The translations under genes were made by a program, and so were the position numbers. Shown piece by piece: positions 59,906 through 64,000 of a stretch of DNA of 64,000 nucleotides. This stretch comes from SIG351 sp045627045 (GTDB lineage Bacteria > Bacillota > Clostridia > HGM11327): assembly GCA_045627045.1 (NCBI GenBank), contig JAZQMY010000051.1, forward strand, positions 1 to 64,000, in the 5' to 3' direction. Position 1 is the first letter of the stretch. Each line of letters opens with the position of its first letter. The notes under the pieces are model-generated. The model saw only the letters and a list, made by a program, of their open reading frames with translations. It made no database searches and was not told the origin of the DNA.

Positions 59906-59926
59906 ACCAAATAGAGGAGCGCAGAT

Positions 59927-60595
59927 ATGCCGCCAAAACCGAAGTTCAGAAAAGAAGATATAATAAATGCCGCATATGAAATGGCAAGAGAGTCAGGAGC
60001 GGATGCAGTAAAGGCAAGAGAAGTTGGAGAGAGGCTTGGCTCATCGTCAAGACCTATATTTACATTTTTTAATAGTATGGATGAGCTTGTGGATGCAGTC
60101 AAGGAGAGGGCGTGGCAGACCTACGGCGAATATCTGAAAATCGCAGATAACTATTATCCTACGTTCAAGAAGAGGGGATTGCAGATGATCCGATTTGCGG
60201 AGGAGGAGCCCAAGCTCTTCCAGATGCTTTTTATGAATGAAAACGAAAAAATGACGTTTGAAGAAGTGATAGACAAGAGTCTTCTCGGTTTTTCGAATGA
60301 TGTTGAGCTTGTGAAGAAACAGTATGACCTGACACAGGAGGAAGCAATGAAGGTTTTCTCTCACCTGTGGGTTCACGCTTACGGAATATGCTGTTTTATG
60401 GCATCGAATGTATGCACATTCGGCGAGGAAAAGCTGGATGAAATACTCGGGGAAATGTTTGCGGGAATACTGATGCTGATAAAAAATCCGAACAGGAGAG
60501 ATGCGGGCGTTCATCCTGCACCGAAATCCTCCCCGGAGGCAGACAGGCTGAACAATATAAATCCTGCGATACAAGAAAGGGTAGATGAGCTATGA
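59927..60595 (+). CDS. TetR/AcrR-family transcriptional regulator
   Basis: 222 aa. The N-terminal TetR helix-turn-helix is clear: FRKEDIINAAYEMARESGAD, KAREVGERLGSSSRPIFTFF and MDELVDAV. The C-terminal ligand domain (about 70-190) is helical, with TSF-like sequence (WVHAYGICCFMASNVCTFGE) seen in regulators of efflux and ABC exporters. It is the first gene of the operon and overlaps the next by ATGA, so it probably represses itself and the transporter through the palindromes upstream. Two Cys in ICCF could respond to redox or ligand; that is speculation. Confidence 0.92.
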   Translation: MPPKPKFRKEDIINAAYEMARESGADAVKAREVGERLGSSSRPIFTFFNSMDELVDAVKERAWQTYGEYLKIADNYYPTFKKRGLQMIRFAEEEPKLFQMLFMNENEKMTFEEVIDKSLLGFSNDVELVKKQYDLTQEEAMKVFSHLWVHAYGICCFMASNVCTFGEEKLDEILGEMFAGILMLIKNPNRRDAGVHPAPKSSPEADRLNNINPAIQERVDEL

Positions 60596-60996
60596 GTGAG
60601 TATAAGAAGAGCTACAAGGGACTGATAATCTGGCTGATATGCTTTATTGCGGCGTATGTCGGTGTGATGCTGCTTGCGCATGATTCACGAAGGGCAACGC
60701 TTGCCACGATGGATGTGCTAACAATATCGGTGGCGGTATTATCGGGTATGATTTTTCTGAATGAGAAGATATACTGGTATACAGGCGTGACATTTGAGGC
60801 TGCTGAAAAGCTTTCTTCGGCAGAAAGAAAAGCATATGCATGGAAATACTTTGTCCGTTTCCTTGCGGTGGCGGTAGGATATATCATCTTTTCGGTGCCT
60901 GCTTTTGTTTTCAGGCTTCCTGAATGGTTAACGATTACGGTTGGCTGTGCGGCGGTAATTATTGCGGCGCTCAGCACAATAAATATAAAAATATGA
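60592..60996 (+). CDS. small four-helix membrane protein of the ABC operon
   Basis: 134 aa, ATGA overlap with the TetR gene. Four hydrophobic segments: LIIWLICFIAAYVGVMLLA, MDVLTISVAVLSGMIFL, FVRFLAVAVGYIIFSVPAF and LTITVGCAAVIIAALSTI. No family recognised. Its place between regulator and ABC ATPase suggests an accessory membrane subunit or modulator of the exporter. Confidence 0.85.
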   Translation: MSEYKKSYKGLIIWLICFIAAYVGVMLLAHDSRRATLATMDVLTISVAVLSGMIFLNEKIYWYTGVTFEAAEKLSSAERKAYAWKYFVRFLAVAVGYIIFSVPAFVFRLPEWLTITVGCAAVIIAALSTINIKI

Positions 60997-61011
60997 TAAA
61001 GGAGAAACAGT

Positions 61012-61719
61012 ATGCTTAAAATCGAACATTTAACAAAAATATACGGCGACAGAAAGGCCGTAGATGATCTTTCACTCCACATTTGTCCGGGAGAGATTTA
61101 CGGATTCATAGGACACAACGGTGCAGGAAAAACAACTACCATCAAGAGCGCAATAGGAATCCTTCAGTTTGATGAAGGCGAAATATACGTTGACGGTATA
61201 TCGATCAAGGATGATCCTTCCTCCTGCAAGAAAAAGCTTGCATATATCCCCGATAACCCCGATCTTTACGAATATATGTCAGGCATACAGTATCTGAACT
61301 TTATTGCAGACATTTTCGGTGTTGAGCAGGAAGCAAGAAAAGAGAAAATAGAAAAGTACGCCGCAGAATTCGGTCTGACAGGCGACCTTTCCGAAGCGAT
61401 TTCTTCTTATTCTCACGGAATGAAGCAGAAGCTTGCAATCATCTCGGCGCTTATTCACGATCCTAAGCTTATTATTATGGATGAACCGTTCGTGGGACTT
61501 GACCCGAAGGCGGCACACATTCTCAAGGAGATAATGAGAGATATCTGCAACAACGGCGGCGCAATATTCTATTCAACTCACGTTCTTGAGGTTGCAGAGA
61601 AGCTTTGCGACAAGGTTGCAATCATCAAGCAGGGCAGACTCATAAAGTCAGGCACTATGGAAGAGGTCAAGGGCGATGCTTCTCTGGAAGAAGTATTCCT
61701 CGAGTTGGAGGAGAAGTAA
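61012..61719 (+). CDS. ABC transporter ATP-binding protein
   Basis: 235 aa ATPase subunit. Walker A is GHNGAGKTT (about 34-42), the signature motif is SSYSHGMKQKL, Walker B is LIIMDEPFVGLD, and the H-loop is YSTHVLEVAE. The sequence type (IEHLTKIYGDRKAVDDLS, YIPDNPDLYEYMSG) belongs to ABC-2-type exporters of the EcsA/CcmA-like group. AAAGGAG precedes the ATG. Its partner permease starts 1 bp after its stop. Confidence 0.95.
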   Translation: MLKIEHLTKIYGDRKAVDDLSLHICPGEIYGFIGHNGAGKTTTIKSAIGILQFDEGEIYVDGISIKDDPSSCKKKLAYIPDNPDLYEYMSGIQYLNFIADIFGVEQEARKEKIEKYAAEFGLTGDLSEAISSYSHGMKQKLAIISALIHDPKLIIMDEPFVGLDPKAAHILKEIMRDICNNGGAIFYSTHVLEVAEKLCDKVAIIKQGRLIKSGTMEEVKGDASLEEVFLELEEK

Positions 61720-61720
61720 G

Positions 61721-63325
61721 ATGTTCAGGGCTTTACTGAAAAAACAGCTCATGGAGCTGAATTCATTCTATTTCTTCAACAAGAAGACCGGCAAGATACG
61801 TTCGGGCGGCAGTGCTGCAGGAATGATAATATTGTTTGCTTTCGTGTTTTTAAGCGTAGGAGCAGCATTTATGGGCATCTCGGCGCTGCTTTGCGACGGT
61901 CTTGCAGGAAAGGGCAATGACTGGCTTTACTTTGCCCTGATGGGAATGATGTCAATAGCACTCGGAACCTTCGGCAGTGTATTCAATACATATGCAGGCC
62001 TCTATCACGCAAAGGATAACGAGCTTCTGCTTTCGATGCCTATTCCGACATCGTATATTCTTATCGTAAGAATGCTTTCGGTATTCCTCATGAGCCTTCT
62101 TTACACTGCGCTTGTCTGGGTTCCGACGGTCATTACATATTTATTGTTCGTAAAGACGACTGTGATGTGCATCATATTTATGATTCTGCTCCTCATAGTA
62201 ATAACTGTCTTCGTAACGGTTCTTACCTGTGCGCTCGGATGGGTGGTTGCGCTCATTTCAAGCAAGCTCAAGAACAAGAGCTTTATTACGGTGCTTATAA
62301 CGGTTACTCTTCTCGGCGGATATTATTTTGTATATTTCAGGATAAATTCAATACTCACTTCTCTTATTGAGAACAGTGACAAGGCTCTGAAAATTATCAG
62401 AACGTGGTTGTATCCTGTATATATGCTCGGAAGAGGCGCAACGGGAGAGATCATTCCGATGCTCGCATTCACGGTCTTCTCACTCGTGCTTTTCGGATTG
62501 CTCATTCTGGTGCTTTCAAGAAGCTTTGTAAAGATCACGACAGCATCTGCTTCCGCAAAGAAAAAGAAATATTCATCAACAGAGATAAAGACGTCGGGTC
62601 TCAAAAAGGCGCTTCTGATGAGAGAGCTCAGACACTTCACCGCAAGCCCGACTTATATGCTCAACTGCGGTCTCGGCGCAGTGGTAGGTCCTGTGCTCGG
62701 CGTGTTTGCGCTCATCAAGTCTGATTTGTTGGCAGGGGCAGTCAGCGCTATAGCTGAAGAGGCTCCTATGGTGGCAAATGCGTTTGCATTGCTTGGTGTT
62801 ATTGCGATTTGCCTTGTATTCGGAATGAACGTTATTTCGGCGCCGTCAGTATCTCTTGAGGGTAGAAGCATCTGGATCATGAGATCAATGCCTGTTGATA
62901 CAAAAGAGATCCTCCGCACAAAGGCAAGATTCCACATCATATTCAATACGATATTCTCATCAATTACGGCACTGCTTATAGGCCTTGCAATAAGGGTGGA
63001 CGCTCTCACGCTGATCATGATGATAGTCTTTACGACGGTATTCAATACGTTCACGGCTGAGTTCGGACTCATTATGAACCTCAAGAAGCCTAATCTCGAC
63101 TGGACAAGTGAGACTGTTCCGATCAAGCAGGGAATAAGCGTTGTGACAGTGCTTTTTGCAGATTGGGGAATTACCGTTGCGGCGTGCGCACCGTACATTG
63201 CACTCTCGTTCATCATTGCTCCGTGGGTATATCTTTTGGGAATATCTGTTATCTTTGCCGGAATCACTCTGCTTCTCAGGAAGTGGACAAACAGCAAGGG
63301 CGTAGTGATTTTTGAAAATCTCTGA
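61721..63325 (+). CDS. ABC-2-type exporter permease (large, EcsB/ABC_tran_2-like)
   Basis: 534 aa from the ATG at 61721 (MFRALLKKQLMEL), with GGAGGAGAAG upstream. About ten to twelve hydrophobic helices, with a conserved cytosolic LYHAKDNELLLSMPIPTSY motif in the first half and SLEGRSIWIMRSMPVDTKE in the second. Both are typical of putative ABC exporters that pair with this ATPase type. Substrate unknown; the TetR regulator suggests a toxic or signal compound. The next unit begins with its own ECF promoter. Confidence 0.9.
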   Translation: MFRALLKKQLMELNSFYFFNKKTGKIRSGGSAAGMIILFAFVFLSVGAAFMGISALLCDGLAGKGNDWLYFALMGMMSIALGTFGSVFNTYAGLYHAKDNELLLSMPIPTSYILIVRMLSVFLMSLLYTALVWVPTVITYLLFVKTTVMCIIFMILLLIVITVFVTVLTCALGWVVALISSKLKNKSFITVLITVTLLGGYYFVYFRINSILTSLIENSDKALKIIRTWLYPVYMLGRGATGEIIPMLAFTVFSLVLFGLLILVLSRSFVKITTASASAKKKKYSSTEIKTSGLKKALLMRELRHFTASPTYMLNCGLGAVVGPVLGVFALIKSDLLAGAVSAIAEEAPMVANAFALLGVIAICLVFGMNVISAPSVSLEGRSIWIMRSMPVDTKEILRTKARFHIIFNTIFSSITALLIGLAIRVDALTLIMMIVFTTVFNTFTAEFGLIMNLKKPNLDWTSETVPIKQGISVVTVLFADWGITVAACAPYIALSFIIAPWVYLLGISVIFAGITLLLRKWTNSKGVVIFENL

Positions 63326-63351
63326 TAATATAAAATATTTTGAAAAAATTC

Positions 63352-63380
63352 TGTAACGAATCATCATTTGATACGTCTAA
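63352..63380 (+). promoter_or_regulatory. ECF-type, probably autoregulated promoter
   Basis: TGTAAC (63352-63357), 16-bp spacer, CGTCTAA (63374-63380). This matches the AAC/CGTC pattern of many Firmicute ECF sigma promoters and sits directly before an ECF sigma gene. Confidence 0.7.
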
Positions 63381-63416
63381 CCGGCGAATTTGAGAAAAGA
63401 GGTGATGATAAGCAGT

Positions 63417-63908
63417 ATGGATTATGAAAAAATATACGAAGTACGCTATATGCAGGTTTATTCGTATGTAATGACTCTCTGCAAGGACAAGAAAGCCGCA
63501 GAAGAAATTACCCAGGAAACATTCTTTCGTGCCATGTCGGCAAGTGAGAAGGCTTCCTTCAGGGATGAATCAAGCGAGCTTACGTGGCTTTGCGCCATTG
63601 CAAAGAATCTTTATACGGATGAAATGCGGAAGCAGAAGCGCTTTGCCGAAATGCCTGAGGATATCCTTTGCGAAGACGATATCGAGGGCGAGACAGAGGA
63701 CAAAGAGCTGTCATTCAGGATCCATGTTGCACTCCATAACCTTGAGGAACCGTACAAGGAAGTGTTTCAGCTGAGGGTTTTCGGCGAATTGCCGTTTGCC
63801 TCAATAGGAAAGCTTTTCGGCAAAACGGAGAACTGGGCGAGGGTGACTTATCATCGCGCAAAAGTAAAAATTCAGGAAAGGATGAAATCAGATGAACAAA
63901 GATTGTGA
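63417..63908 (+). CDS. ECF RNA polymerase sigma factor
   Basis: About 163 aa from the ATG at 63417 (MDYEKIYEVRYMQVYSYV); the AAGAGGTGAT site is 2 nt from an ATG at 63405 and better placed for 63417. Region 2 is AAEEITQETFFRAM and SELTWLCAIAKNLYTDEMRK; region 4 is LEEPYKEVFQLRVFGELPFA then IGKLFGKTENWARVTYHRAK. It directs RNA polymerase to stress or envelope genes. The 3' end overlaps the next gene by 17 bp, which encodes a zinc-finger protein, the usual anti-sigma arrangement. Confidence 0.93.
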   Translation: MDYEKIYEVRYMQVYSYVMTLCKDKKAAEEITQETFFRAMSASEKASFRDESSELTWLCAIAKNLYTDEMRKQKRFAEMPEDILCEDDIEGETEDKELSFRIHVALHNLEEPYKEVFQLRVFGELPFASIGKLFGKTENWARVTYHRAKVKIQERMKSDEQRL

Positions 63909-64000
63909 AATAGTCCGTGACCTAATGTCTCTGTATGTTGACGACGTTTGCAGTGAGGGGAGCAGGGTACTTGTTGACGAACACCTGAAAGAGTGTTCTG
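63892..64000 (+). CDS. anti-sigma factor, zinc-finger N-terminus (partial)
   Basis: The frame opens at 63892 inside the sigma gene, after AGGAAAGG, and is cut by the window end after 36 codons. It starts MNKDCEIVRDLMSLYVDD and continues to VDEHLKEC, the beginning of a zf-HC2 motif (early Cys, then HxxxC). Its position after an ECF sigma gene supports an anti-sigma role; the expected membrane segment lies outside the window. Confidence 0.8.
   Translation, partial: MNKDCEIVRDLMSLYVDDVCSEGSRVLVDEHLKECS

Overview
The window reads as a chromosome segment of a strict-anaerobe Firmicute of the Clostridia, most likely an Oscillospiraceae/Ruminococcaceae-type gut or rumen bacterium. The signs are a yggS-sepF-divIVA-lspA-rluD block, RqcH, a SpoIID/LytB protein, TTGACA/TATAAT promoters with 16-18 bp spacers, AGGAGG-type ribosome binding sites, many U-tailed intrinsic terminators, and a dockerin protein beside a cohesin protein. 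TGA is used as a normal stop. I see no phage, insertion sequence or CRISPR array.

Layout. 1-4.4 kb: rqcH, uxaC, a tiny membrane ORF and an 8-oxoguanine glycosylase, overlapping or nearly so. 4.5-12.9 kb: four tandem paralogous parallel beta-helix proteins of about 670-685 aa (GH141-like), all without signal peptides. 12.9-15.5 kb (minus): a MATE exporter and a peptidoglycan-binding-domain protein. 16.0-21.1 kb: a giant surface protein (SH3, NlpC/CHAP-like cysteine peptidase domain, 16 InlB-type repeats, C-terminal membrane anchor). 21.3-26.6 kb (minus): a small P-loop protein, two tandem cytosolic heparinase II/III-like proteins, and a HAD phosphatase. 26.7-32.9 kb: a 1625-aa transglutaminase/leucine-rich/repeat protein ending in a dockerin, followed at once by a membrane-anchored protein with a cohesin-like domain. 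32.9-36 kb: nitroreductase, a Nudix-PPOX fusion, an XRE/DUF2975 pair and a decayed stretch. 36-43.5 kb: cell-division and RNA-modification housekeeping genes, then trkA-trkH. 43.5-45.4 kb: a cytosolic glycoside-hydrolase-like protein. 45.4-49.9 kb: tRNA-Val, a CxxC-repeat lipoprotein, an anion/Na+ permease and two tRNA-Ser genes. 50-59.7 kb: a CBS-domain transporter, an intracellular subtilisin, an SGNH-like/LysM protein, a PTS-like permease, cysE, a DUF4430 protein and a SpoIID/LytB-SH3 protein. 59.8-64 kb: a TetR-ABC exporter operon with two palindrome-bearing promoters, then an ECF sigma/anti-sigma pair cut by the window end.

Two themes join the genes. (1) Seven cytosolic carbohydrate-active-looking proteins (four beta-helix, two heparinase-like, one TIM-barrel-like), together with UxaC, suggest breakdown of imported uronate-containing oligosaccharides inside the cell. 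No importer is adjacent, so the substrate is inferred. (2) Several large exported proteins suggest elaborate cell-surface attachment; the adjacent dockerin and cohesin genes may be a self-contained system for docking a non-hydrolytic, transglutaminase-like repeat protein on the cell surface.

The main candidates for novelty are the beta-helix array, the cohesin/dockerin pair, the Nudix-PPOX fusion with an internal ribosome binding site, the terminator lying inside the leader of the PTS-like gene, and the double-palindrome promoter region of the TetR operon.
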